Source of the DNA: Phaeobacter piscinae
GTDB taxonomy: Bacteria; Pseudomonadota; Alphaproteobacteria; Rhodobacterales; Rhodobacteraceae
Length of the DNA: 64,000 nucleotides
Direction: 5' to 3'
NCBI RefSeq assembly: GCF_002407245.1
Contig: NZ_CP010685.1
Span: 4,466 to 68,465, forward strand
The notes below the pieces were generated by a model that was not told the DNA's origin, did not search any database, and saw only the letters and a program-made list of their open reading frames with translations. Of this stretch, positions 1 through 9,449 are shown in pieces. Position numbers and translations under genes: made by a program. The stretch's first letter is position 1. Every line of letters begins with the position of its first letter.

Positions 1-1083
1 GCGCCCCTCGGCCTCGCCCTGCGGGTCCACCACCCGCACCTTGGCGCCGCCGCCAATGAGGGCCGGCACGATGGTGAGGCTCGGCGCCTCGCGCATGTCA
101 TCGGTATTGGGTTTGAAGGTGACGCCCAGCACCGCGATGGTCTTGCCGTTGAAATTGCCGTCACAGGCGTCGCGCAGCTTCTCCAGCATCCGCGCCTTGA
201 CCTCCTGATTGACCCGCATCACGGTTTCGGTGATCTGCATCGGATAGGCATGGTCCTGACCGATGCGCGCCAGCGCGGCAGTGTCCTTGGGAAAACACGA
301 CCCGCCATAGCCGGGACCGGCATGCAGGAACTTATTGCCGATGCGCCCGTCCAGCCCGATGCCACGGGCGACTTCCTTGACGTCGGATCCCACCCGCTCA
401 CAGAGGCCGGCGATTTCATTCATGAAGGTGATCTTGGTCGCCAGAAACGCATTGGCGGCATATTTGATCATCTCGGCACTTTCGAGATCGGTGGTGAGGA
501 TCGGGAAATCGCGCAGATATAATGGCCGGTAGATCTCGGCCATGACCTCAGCGGCGCGGTCGTTCTGCACGCCCACAACCACCCGGTCGGGGCGCATGAA
601 ATCATCAATCGCCGCCCCTTCGCGCAGGAACTCCGGGTTGGAGGCCACATCAAACTCCGCCGCCGGATTGGATTTGGCGATCACCTGTTTCACCTGCCGG
701 TTGGTGCCGAGGGGAACGGTGGATTTGGTGACCACCACGGTATAGCCCTGCAGGGCGGCGGCAATTTCCTCGCTGGCGGCCATCACATAGGTGAGATCGG
801 CATGACCATCGCCGCGCCGTGTTGGCGTGCCAACGGCGATGAACACCGCTTCGGCCTCGGCGACGGCGGCGGCCAGATCATCGGTAAAGGAGAGCCGGCC
901 CGCCGCCACATTGCGCGCCATCAGATCCTCCAGCCCCGGCTCATAGATCGGCACCTCACCGGCTTGTAGCCGGGCGATCTTGGCAGCGTCCTTGTCGACG
1001 CAGACCACGTCATGGCCAAAGTCGGAAAAACAGACGCCGGAGACCAATCCGACATATCCGGTGCCAATCATTGCAATGCGCAT
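1..1083 (-). CDS. ugd: UDP-glucose 6-dehydrogenase (partial, C-terminus beyond left edge)
   Basis: Oxidises UDP-glucose to UDP-glucuronate with NAD+, supplying acidic sugar for the polysaccharide. The reading frame starts at the ATG complementary to 1081-1083 and stays open to the left edge, giving 361 visible residues of an enzyme usually near 430-450. The N-terminus reads MRIAMIGTGYVGLVSG, the Rossmann NAD-binding motif of the family. The catalytic-cysteine motif GPGYGGSCFPKD is present with the cysteine at residue 263 (codon at 297-295). The epimerase that would use its product (1385-2395) lies upstream on the same strand. A large palindromic element (1207-1266) sits 124 bp upstream of the start and may control it. 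Family assignment is firm; the missing end cannot be judged. Confidence 0.95.
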   Translation of the reverse strand, partial: MRIAMIGTGYVGLVSGVCFSDFGHDVVCVDKDAAKIARLQAGEVPIYEPGLEDLMARNVAAGRLSFTDDLAAAVAEAEAVFIAVGTPTRRGDGHADLTYVMAASEEIAAALQGYTVVVTKSTVPLGTNRQVKQVIAKSNPAAEFDVASNPEFLREGAAIDDFMRPDRVVVGVQNDRAAEVMAEIYRPLYLRDFPILTTDLESAEMIKYAANAFLATKITFMNEIAGLCERVGSDVKEVARGIGLDGRIGNKFLHAGPGYGGSCFPKDTAALARIGQDHAYPMQITETVMRVNQEVKARMLEKLRDACDGNFNGKTIAVLGVTFKPNTDDMREAPSLTIVPALIGGGAKVRVVDPQGEAEGR

Positions 1084-1384
1084 GGGGGTGGTCCTTTGCT
1101 GTTGCCTCATGGCCCTCGCTTGGGGGAGGGCTTTGGATATCAGACATATACGGGCGCGCGGGGGGCGGGAACCGGAATTTTGGGCCGCTGACGGGGGTGG
1201 GCAAAATAGGTCCGGTTCGGACCAAATGTTTCGCACGCGAAACATTTGGTCAATCATGCTGACCTAATTGAAGGGGAGAGTCTTGCTGCCAATTTCACAG
1301 AAATCGGCAGGCCTGCGGCGCGCGTCTTTAGGGAAAGGTGACAGGTCAGAGATGCCTGTCGCCCCGGATTAGCCCTGCCCCGGA
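1084..1384. other. Intergenic region between lspL-like gene and ugd
   Basis: No credible coding frame. It holds the palindromic element at 1207-1266. The remaining sequence, 1267-1384 and 1084-1206, shows no clear terminator or other repeat. As both flanking genes are on the minus strand, it should carry the end of the epimerase transcript and a ugd promoter. Confidence 0.5.
1207..1266. promoter_or_regulatory. 60-bp palindromic element, copy 1 (upstream of ugd)
   Basis: The element is bounded by TAGGTC (1207-1212) and GACCTA (1261-1266). Inside is a perfect 14-bp inverted repeat, arms 1220-1233 and 1238-1251, around the four bases CACG. A smaller inverted repeat GGTCCG-GTT-CGGACC lies at 1209-1223. 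Bases 1208-1247 are identical to 63891-63930, and the 60-bp length is the same in both copies. On the minus strand TTGACC (1253-1248) is followed 17 bases later by AACATT (1230-1225), a possible promoter for ugd that the palindrome would overlap. An operator for a dimeric regulator is the simplest reading; a partition site or other protein-binding site is also possible. Confidence 0.7.
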
Positions 1385-2395
1385 TCAGCCTTCCGCGTCG
1401 CTGTAATACGCCCGGTACCAGGCAACAAACCGCGCCACGCCCTCTGCGACGCTGACTTGCGGTTCATAGCCGGTGAGCTGGCTCAGCAAGCTGGTGTCGG
1501 CCCAGGTGGCCGGCACATCCCCGGCCTGCATCTCCATCAGGTTTTTCTCGGCCGGAAGTCCCAGCGCGGTTTCCAGCGCCGCGATATACTCCATCAGCGG
1601 TGTCGGCTTGGAGGCGCCGATATTGACCACCCGGAACGGGGCGACAGGGCTGAGATTGTCCTGTTCCGAGACCGGCTGATCCCCCGGCACCGCGTCGATC
1701 AGCCCGGTGATGCCGGTCACCAGATCGTCGATATAGGTGAAGTCCCGGCTCATCCTGCCGTGGTTATAGACGTCGATCGGCTGACCGGCCTGCATCGCCT
1801 TGGTGAATTTGAACAGCGCCATATCGGGCCGGCCCCAGGGGCCGTAGACGGTGAAGAAGCGGAACATGGTGGTGGGCAGCCCATAGAGATGGGCATAGGA
1901 ATGCGCCATCGTCTCGCCTGCCTTTTTGGTGGCGGCATAAAAGGACATCTGATGATCGGCCTGCTGACGCTCATCAAAGGGCATCTGGGTATTGGCGCCA
2001 TAAGCCGAGGAGGTGGAGGCGATCAGCATATGGGCGGGCGGATGGGCGCGGGCGGCCTCCAGCAGTTCAAAGGTGCCAATGAGATTGGCCTCAAGATAAT
2101 CGCGCGGCGCATCAATCGAATGGCGCACCCCGGCCTGGGCGGCCAGATGGATCACCGCATCGGGCTTATGGGTGTCAAACAGTGCCATCAGGCGGCCGGG
2201 ATCTTCCAGCTTGCCAATGATTGGCGTGAAGCCGGCGTGCGCTGCCAGCATGGCGTGGCGGCGTTCTTTCAGGCGGACATCATAATAAGGCGAGAGGCAA
2301 TCCAGCCCAATGACACGCCAGCCTGCGGCCAGCAGCCGGTCTGCCAGGTGATAGCCGATAAAGCCGGCCGATCCGGTGATAAGAGCGGTTTTCAT
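1385..2395 (-). CDS. UDP-glucuronate 4-epimerase-like SDR enzyme
   Basis: A 336-residue extended short-chain dehydrogenase/reductase. The N-terminus ITGSAGFIGYHLADRL is the NAD-binding glycine motif, the catalytic serine/threonine lies in ASTSSAYG, and YAATK gives the catalytic tyrosine and lysine. The early SPYYDVRLKERR region resembles LpsL/CapI-type UDP-glucuronate 4-epimerases, which convert UDP-GlcA to UDP-GalA. Placement upstream of ugd on the same strand supports that substrate. A UDP-glucose 4-epimerase role is less likely but cannot be excluded. It is divergent from the glycosyltransferase at 2548. Confidence 0.85.
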   Translation of the reverse strand: MKTALITGSAGFIGYHLADRLLAAGWRVIGLDCLSPYYDVRLKERRHAMLAAHAGFTPIIGKLEDPGRLMALFDTHKPDAVIHLAAQAGVRHSIDAPRDYLEANLIGTFELLEAARAHPPAHMLIASTSSAYGANTQMPFDERQQADHQMSFYAATKKAGETMAHSYAHLYGLPTTMFRFFTVYGPWGRPDMALFKFTKAMQAGQPIDVYNHGRMSRDFTYIDDLVTGITGLIDAVPGDQPVSEQDNLSPVAPFRVVNIGASKPTPLMEYIAALETALGLPAEKNLMEMQAGDVPATWADTSLLSQLTGYEPQVSVAEGVARFVAWYRAYYSDAEG

Positions 2396-2547
2396 GCCCC
2401 TTAGGTGGCGGCTTGGGCGCGGGGTGTCAATGCGTCCTGCGGCGGGGAAACCAATCTGTCACCGGCAGGTGAATTGACAGCCCGGTCTATTTATGAGTTT
2501 TGCGCTCTGAACCAAACCCGCCGCTGCCCGCAGGAGCCCTTGTCGCT

Positions 2548-3594
2548 GTGAACGAAACCTTGATCCCCGAGCCTGCGCCTCAGGCTGATATGCAGCAGGC
2601 CAATATGCAGCAAGCCGGTGCCGGACGTCTGGTGGCGGTGGTGGTCACCTACAATCGGCTGGAGAAGCTGAAGGTGACGCTGGCGCGGCTGCTGGAGAGC
2701 CCCGCTGAGGACCTGGCGGCGCTGGTGGTGGTGGACAATGCCTCCAACGATGGGACTGGTGACTGGCTGGCCGGCTGGGCGGCGGAGCATCCGCGGGTTG
2801 ATGTGATCACAAGTGCCACCAATCAAGGCGGGGCCGGGGGCTTTGCCCTGGGAATGCGCCGTGCGATGGAGGCCCATAGACCCGACTGGCTGGTGGTGAT
2901 GGATGATGATGGCCGCCCGGAACCCGGTGGGCTGGCGGCGTTTCACGCCATGGGGCAGAGCGGCGCGCTGGCCCATTGGGACGCGGTGGCGGCGGCGGTC
3001 TATTTCCCGAGCGGCGAGATCTGCGAGATGAACCGCCCTTCGCGCAATCCGTTCTGGAGCTTCGGGCATTTCCTCTCCACCGCGCGCAAAGGGCGCGATG
3101 GGTTCCATATTCCGCGCCGCGCCTATGAGGGCGGGCTGAGTGCGATTGATGTGACCTCTTTTGTGGGGTTCTTCATTTCAGCAGCGGCGGTGCGGCGGGT
3201 GGGCTACCCGGATCCCAAGCTGTTCATCTACGGCGATGATGCGCTTTATACGCTGGGGCTGAGTGCGGCGGGCGGGCGCATCTGCTTTGCCGCCGATGTG
3301 CGGTTTGAGCATGATTTCTCCACCTTCAGCAATGGCGACAGCGGCCAGCGGTTCCGGCCGCTGTGGAAGGTCTATTACCATCACCGCAATCTGCTGCTGC
3401 TGTACCGGCAGGCGGCGGGCTGGCTGTTCTGGCCGGTGCTGTTGCTGATCCTGCCCAAATGGGTGCTGAAAGTGCGCCACCACCCCGGCGTGCGCCGGGC
3501 CTATCTACGCCTGACCTGGCTGGCGGTGCGGGACGGGCTGTTGCGCCGGCTGGGGCGCAGCCACGGCGAGGTGCTGGCAGAAGCCCGCGAATAG
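2548..3594 (+). CDS. Family 2 glycosyltransferase, galactofuranosyltransferase-like
   Basis: A cytoplasmic GT-A glycosyltransferase of about 348 residues. The start chosen is GTG 2548, preceded by AGGAG at 2532-2536; an upstream TTG at 2500 in the same frame is possible. The fold begins with VAVVVTYNRLEKL, the nucleotide-sugar metal site is the DDD triplet at residues 119-121, and a second acidic pair lies in YGDDALY (residues 230-231). This DDD plus late DD layout, with NQGGAGGFALG between, is typical of GlfT-type galactofuranosyltransferases. A UDP-galactopyranose mutase at 6868 would make the donor, and a related enzyme lies at 9446. A rhamnosyltransferase role is the main alternative. Confidence 0.8.
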   Translation: MNETLIPEPAPQADMQQANMQQAGAGRLVAVVVTYNRLEKLKVTLARLLESPAEDLAALVVVDNASNDGTGDWLAGWAAEHPRVDVITSATNQGGAGGFALGMRRAMEAHRPDWLVVMDDDGRPEPGGLAAFHAMGQSGALAHWDAVAAAVYFPSGEICEMNRPSRNPFWSFGHFLSTARKGRDGFHIPRRAYEGGLSAIDVTSFVGFFISAAAVRRVGYPDPKLFIYGDDALYTLGLSAAGGRICFAADVRFEHDFSTFSNGDSGQRFRPLWKVYYHHRNLLLLYRQAAGWLFWPVLLLILPKWVLKVRHHPGVRRAYLRLTWLAVRDGLLRRLGRSHGEVLAEARE

Positions 3595-3601
3595 GGGCCG
3601 A

Positions 3602-4498
3602 TCAGCGGTTCAGGATCACCCGGTGATAGCGGCGCATCAGGATCAGGCCGAGGGCGGTCAGCGCCAGGCCGATCAGCAGCACATAAGAATGGCTGACGTA
3701 ATCGGCATTATAGGTGGGGTAGAACCCGGTGCGCATCAACCCGGTGATATGCAGCAGCGGATTATACCACAGCACGTCCTGCGCCACCGGCGGCAGATCC
3801 TCATAGATATAGATCACGCCGGAGGCCAGAAACAGCGGTCGGGTGATGATCGACCAGGCCACATCCCACAAGGGAAACAACCCCATCAGCACCGCATTGA
3901 TGCAGCCCACGCCCAGTCCCAGCACCATGGCGAGGGTGATGGCTTCGACCAGCGGCGGCAGGTCGATGGCAGTGCGGCTGTCGATCACCGCAAGGATGCC
4001 GGTGATCAGCAGGGTGGTGATGACAATGCCGGTCAGGCTGTTCAGCACAAACCGCGCCAGGATCGCATCCAGCCAGGTGACCGCGGGGTAGCGCAGCAAG
4101 GGGCGGGAATAGGCCAGCGCCCGCGCAACGGTGCCGGAAAGAGTCTGATACAGGTTAAATGGCAGAAACCCGGTGGCGTAGAACAATAGGAAGCTGGTGC
4201 CGAGCGAGGGCGTGCGGATCACCAGCGAGAAGCCCAGCGACAGAAACAGGATTGCGGCGAGCGGTTCCAGAATGCCCCAGAGGTAGCCGCCGGGGGTGCG
4301 CCCGTAGCGGGTCGACATCTCGCGCAGCACCAGTGCCGCCACGGTGCGCAGTGTCGCCATGCTGCGGCGGTGCCGCTGGTGCGGATTGGCGGCGGGGCTG
4401 GTGGGGATCTGAGCGGGGATCTGTGCCGCGCCTTGTGTCTTTGGCGGGCTTAACGGGCGGGGCTGAGCCGGGGGCGCAGAAGAAGACAGGCTGGCCAT
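3602..4498 (-). CDS. Capsule-type polysaccharide ABC transporter permease (KpsM-like)
   Basis: Membrane subunit of an ABC-2 exporter that would move lipid-linked polysaccharide across the inner membrane. The core from REMSTRYGRTPGGYLWGILEP is the KpsM/Wzm family signature, followed by about six hydrophobic segments. The start chosen is ATG 4498, which has GGGG just upstream; ATG 4519 and ATG 4360 are alternatives. Starting at 4498 leaves a Pro/Ala/Gln-rich tail of about 45 residues before the conserved core. It is divergent from the co-polymerase gene at 4615, while the matching ATPase gene follows at 6063. Split transcription of permease and ATPase is unusual for this exporter. Confidence 0.88.
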   Translation of the reverse strand: MASLSSSAPPAQPRPLSPPKTQGAAQIPAQIPTSPAANPHQRHRRSMATLRTVAALVLREMSTRYGRTPGGYLWGILEPLAAILFLSLGFSLVIRTPSLGTSFLLFYATGFLPFNLYQTLSGTVARALAYSRPLLRYPAVTWLDAILARFVLNSLTGIVITTLLITGILAVIDSRTAIDLPPLVEAITLAMVLGLGVGCINAVLMGLFPLWDVAWSIITRPLFLASGVIYIYEDLPPVAQDVLWYNPLLHITGLMRTGFYPTYNADYVSHSYVLLIGLALTALGLILMRRYHRVILNR

Positions 4499-4614
4499 GA
4501 ACACCCCATGAATACCCATTGTGAAACGCGGATCGCGAACGGTATTATGAGAGAAACAAAAGACAATGACAAACGGCTTGGGGCAGGGTGCTTTTGGGCC
4601 AGGACAGGTTGATC

Positions 4615-6045
4615 ATGACACAGACGCCCCCGTCGGCCCTGACCGGACGCCCCGCTTCAGATGAGGCGACCTCAGAGGAGGTGGCTGCGGCAGAGACTGC
4701 CGCCAGCCCAGCGACCGGCACCCCCGCGGCCTCTCCTGCTGCCACAGCATCAGACAGCGCCCCGAATACGGCAGAGGCCGCCGCCCCCGCCCAGCGGGTG
4801 CCGGATCCCGTCAAACAGCTGAAACGGGTGCGCCGCAAGGCGCGCAAGGCTGAGGCCGCGGTGGCCGAGCTGGAAGCGCGCATTGCCGAGGCCGAGCAGC
4901 GCCCGGCCTATCCGCTGGCGCGCCCCGCCAGTATGAAAAAACGCCACTGGGGGCTGGTGATCAGCTTTGTGGCGCTGGTGCTGGCGCCGCTTCTGGCGGT
5001 GATGATCTACCTCTGGACCTTTGCCGAGGATCAATATGCCTCCACCGCCGGCTTTACCGTGCGCAGCCAGGAAAGCAGCGGCGCCAATGATCTGCTTGGC
5101 GGTCTGGCGCAGTTTGCAGGCACCAGCAGCGCCTCGGACAGTGATATTCTCTATGAATTCATCCAGAGCCAGGAAATGGTGGCGGCGGTCGACAAAGCCG
5201 TGGATCTGCAGGGGCATTACAGCGCGCTCTGGCCGCGGGACTGGGCTTTTGCGCTCTGGCCGGAGGCCTCGCTGGAGGATCTGACCTGGTATTGGCAGCG
5301 CATTGTCGGCATCTCCTTTGACAGCGGCTCGGGGCTGATCGAGGTGCAGGCGCTGGCCTTTGATGCGGCGACTGCGCAGGCGATCACAAAAGCCATCGTG
5401 GCGGAGAGCCAGACCCGGATCAATGCGCTGAACGAACAGGCGCGCGCCGATGCGATGCGCTATGCCCGCGCCGATCTGGACGAGGCGCTGGAGCGGCTGA
5501 AGGAAGCCCGTCAGTCGCTGACCCAATTCCGCACCCGCACCCGGATTGTGGATCCCGAGGCCGATATCCAGGGCCGTATGGGGGTAATGAACAACCTCCA
5601 GCAGCAGCTGGCCGAGGCGCTGATTGAACAGGATCTGTTGCTGGTTTCTGTCAGCCCGTCAGATCCCCGGATCAAGAAAGCGCAGCAGCATATTGATGTG
5701 ATCCGCGACCGGATCAATATCGAACGGCAGACCTTTACCTCCAACAACACCGACACCGGGGGCGTCGGGGAGGATTACCCGTCGCTGATTTCCGAGTTTG
5801 AACGGCTGACGGTGGACCGCGAATATGCCGAGGAAAGCTATCGTGCGGCGCTGACGGCGCTGGAGGTGGCGCGCGATGATGCCGCCCGTCAGAGCCGCTA
5901 TCTGGCGACCTATATCAACCCCACCCGTGCCACCGAGGCGGAATATCCCCGCCGCGCGGTGCTGGCCGCCCTGGCCGGGCTGTTCCTGCTGCTGACCTGG
6001 TCGATCCTGACGCTGATCTACTATTCGATCCGCGATCGCAGTTAA
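4615..6045 (+). CDS. Capsule export inner-membrane co-polymerase protein (KpsE-like)
   Basis: A 476-residue membrane protein of the polysaccharide co-polymerase/KpsE type, which links the ABC exporter to the outer-membrane channel. An Ala/Thr/Pro-rich cytoplasmic N-terminus and a short charged helix precede the first membrane segment at about residues 111-134. A periplasmic region containing DQYASTAGFTVRSQE and a long coiled coil (roughly residues 280-390) follows, and a second membrane segment lies near the C-terminus. The start is ATG 4615 with AGGACAGG upstream; an in-frame GTG at 4588 has no better site. The ATPase gene begins 17 bp after the stop. Confidence 0.87.
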   Translation: MTQTPPSALTGRPASDEATSEEVAAAETAASPATGTPAASPAATASDSAPNTAEAAAPAQRVPDPVKQLKRVRRKARKAEAAVAELEARIAEAEQRPAYPLARPASMKKRHWGLVISFVALVLAPLLAVMIYLWTFAEDQYASTAGFTVRSQESSGANDLLGGLAQFAGTSSASDSDILYEFIQSQEMVAAVDKAVDLQGHYSALWPRDWAFALWPEASLEDLTWYWQRIVGISFDSGSGLIEVQALAFDAATAQAITKAIVAESQTRINALNEQARADAMRYARADLDEALERLKEARQSLTQFRTRTRIVDPEADIQGRMGVMNNLQQQLAEALIEQDLLLVSVSPSDPRIKKAQQHIDVIRDRINIERQTFTSNNTDTGGVGEDYPSLISEFERLTVDREYAEESYRAALTALEVARDDAARQSRYLATYINPTRATEAEYPRRAVLAALAGLFLLLTWSILTLIYYSIRDRS

Positions 6046-6062
6046 GTCGAGGGGGCAGGGCG

Positions 6063-6719
6063 GTGATCCGGTTTGAAAATCTGACCAAGAGCTTCTGGCT
6101 CAAGGGCGAGCGGCGGGTTGTCATCGACAATCTGAACCTGACCCTGCCGACGGGGCGGTCGCTGGCGCTTCTGGGGCGCAATGGCGCGGGCAAATCCACC
6201 CTGCTGCAGCTGGTGGCGGGCACCATGCGCCCCGATCATGGTGAGATCATCTCCGACGGGTCGATCTCCTGGCCGGTGGGGCTGGCGGCGTCGTTTCACG
6301 GCGATCTGAGCGGCGCGGAAAACGTCCGCTTCATCGCGCGGATTTACGGCGTGGATACCGATGATCTGGTGGGGTTTGTGGAAGATTTTGCCGAGTTGGG
6401 CAAATTCTACCACATGCCGATGCGCAGCTATTCTTCCGGCATGCGGGCGCGGCTGACATTCGGCGCCTCCATGGGGATCAAGTTTGACACCTATCTGGTG
6501 GATGAGGTGACGGCGGTGGGCGATGCCGCCTTCAAGCGCAAAAGCCGCGATATCTTCACCGACCGGATGCGCCATTCCAGCGCCATTCTGGTCAATCATT
6601 CGATGCGCCAGCTGCGCCAGTTCTGCAATGCCGGCCTGGTGCTGGATAATGGCCGGCTGCGCTATTTCAGCGATCTGGATGAGGCCATTGCCGAGCATCA
6701 CCGCCTGATGGCGGTCTGA
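6063..6719 (+). CDS. Polysaccharide export ABC transporter ATP-binding protein (KpsT-like)
   Basis: A 218-residue nucleotide-binding subunit that powers the exporter with the permease at 3602. Walker A is GRNGAGKST (residues 38-46), the signature region is SYSSGMRARL, and Walker B is TYLVDE. The short length without the extra C-terminal domain fits KpsT (capsule type) better than Wzt of O-antigen exporters. The start is GTG 6063, which gives MIRFENLTKSFW, the usual KpsT N-terminus. It follows the KpsE-like gene by 17 bp and is probably co-transcribed. Confidence 0.92.
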   Translation: MIRFENLTKSFWLKGERRVVIDNLNLTLPTGRSLALLGRNGAGKSTLLQLVAGTMRPDHGEIISDGSISWPVGLAASFHGDLSGAENVRFIARIYGVDTDDLVGFVEDFAELGKFYHMPMRSYSSGMRARLTFGASMGIKFDTYLVDEVTAVGDAAFKRKSRDIFTDRMRHSSAILVNHSMRQLRQFCNAGLVLDNGRLRYFSDLDEAIAEHHRLMAV

Positions 6720-8031
<1,312 letters not shown>

Positions 8032-8129
8032 GCGGATCGGCGGGCTGTGGCAGGTGGCTTGGTCTGGACCCGTACCGGATGTTAGAGTAGGGCTTGGGCG
8101 CCGGAAAATAAGGCTGATGAAGTAACGAG

Positions 8130-9449
8130 ATGGAGCCGATGAGCGACAAGACCGGAGCCAGACCCAAGACGCTTGTGATTCACATCGGCGACCACAAGAC
8201 CGGGACCACCACCATCCAGAACGCGCTGGCTGTGGGCAGCATTCAGCTGCATGACGCCAAGCTGCTCTACCCGGCCAAGATGAACCACAATTATCTGACC
8301 GGGTTTATCACCAGCTATCGCAAGGGCACGCCCCTGCCCAAACATCTGGAGGATCGCGACGGTCTGACAGAGGTGGCCGCCCAGATCGCGGCCTCGGATG
8401 CGGATTATGCGGTGCTGTCTGCCGAGGCGTTTGAGAATATCCCGGCGCCGGAATTTCACGATCTGGTCGAGACCTTCTTTCGCGGCTGCGCCGATCGCAT
8501 TCATATCGTGGCCTATGTGCGCCCCCATGCGCAGCGGATCCTGTCGAGCTATGCCGAGCAGATCAAGATCGGCTGGTACCGGGGCAGCATGCAGGAGTTC
8601 TTTGACCACAATCTGCAAAACGGCCGCTTTCACTACGCGCCACGTTTTGCCCAGTGGCGCCAGCTGTTCGGCGAGGATTTCACCCTGCGCCCGATGATCC
8701 GCAAGGAGCTGAAAAACGGCTCGGTGCTGGATGATTTTGCCGAGGTGGCCTTTGACGGGCGGCCCTGCACGGTGGAGGAATTCGAGCCGGAAAACCAGGC
8801 CATGACCGTGCGCGAGCTGGCGTTGATGTATTTCCTGCAAGGTAAGTTTCAGGAACAGGACCCCTGGCTGCGCCATACGCTGGGCTGGGAAGTGTCGCGC
8901 CAGCTGGACCGCTCGCGCGGCGACAGCGAGGCCAAGGTGCGCAAACTGGTGATGGCACGCGATCTGGCCGAGGCCGCCACCGCCGCCTATCGCTGCGATG
9001 CCGAGGTTATGGATGCCGAATTCTTCGGCGGCCGGCCGCTGTTGCGCAATGCGCTGCGCGACATGGAAAAACAATCCGCCCCGCGCGCCCCCTCACTGGA
9101 TCCGAGCCAGTTTTTCAGCCCCGAACATCTGCGCAACCTGACCGTCATGGCCAAGATCATCGAAGGCATGCTGGAGCGGCAGGGCAAATGGCCCTCCTAT
9201 TTCCACAGTCACCGGATCAAGGATATTGAACGGCACAAGAACGCGCGTCTGGGGCTGGATGAAAACGGCGATCCGCTGGAGCCGGAGGTGGATGCAGAGA
9301 TGCCTGCCGGATCCGAGACCGCAGCCTCTCCCGCCACCCAGAGCGCCACACCCACATCTGACACGCCGGCCCAGACACCACCGTCACCGCCCGCGCGCGT
9401 CCTCGCAGATGCCGCCGCAGGCGCTGCGCCACAGAAGGATCAGCCATGA
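8130..9449 (+). CDS. Sulfotransferase-like protein 1
   Basis: A 439-residue protein with the PAPS-binding P-loop-like motif HIGDHKTGTTTIQ near residues 18-30, as in bacterial carbohydrate sulfotransferases. The probable 3'-phosphate binding region follows around VAYVRPHAQRILSSY. The last 60 residues are rich in Ala, Pro, Thr and Ser and look disordered. It lies between glf and a glycosyltransferase and overlaps the latter by four bases (ATGA), so translation is probably coupled. It probably adds sulfate to the polysaccharide or an intermediate; the acceptor is unknown. No PAPS-synthesis genes are in the window. Confidence 0.78.
   Translation: MEPMSDKTGARPKTLVIHIGDHKTGTTTIQNALAVGSIQLHDAKLLYPAKMNHNYLTGFITSYRKGTPLPKHLEDRDGLTEVAAQIAASDADYAVLSAEAFENIPAPEFHDLVETFFRGCADRIHIVAYVRPHAQRILSSYAEQIKIGWYRGSMQEFFDHNLQNGRFHYAPRFAQWRQLFGEDFTLRPMIRKELKNGSVLDDFAEVAFDGRPCTVEEFEPENQAMTVRELALMYFLQGKFQEQDPWLRHTLGWEVSRQLDRSRGDSEAKVRKLVMARDLAEAATAAYRCDAEVMDAEFFGGRPLLRNALRDMEKQSAPRAPSLDPSQFFSPEHLRNLTVMAKIIEGMLERQGKWPSYFHSHRIKDIERHKNARLGLDENGDPLEPEVDAEMPAGSETAASPATQSATPTSDTPAQTPPSPPARVLADAAAGAAPQKDQP

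Noticed and set aside
1227-1244. TGT-N12-ACA match to the PpsR/CrtJ site within the palindrome
   Set aside because: It follows automatically from the larger perfect palindrome, and no photosynthesis gene is nearby.
1207-1266. Transposon or MITE ends as explanation for the 60-bp repeats
   Set aside because: No transposase, no target-site duplication at either copy, and only two copies noticed; an operator or partition site explains the nested symmetry better.
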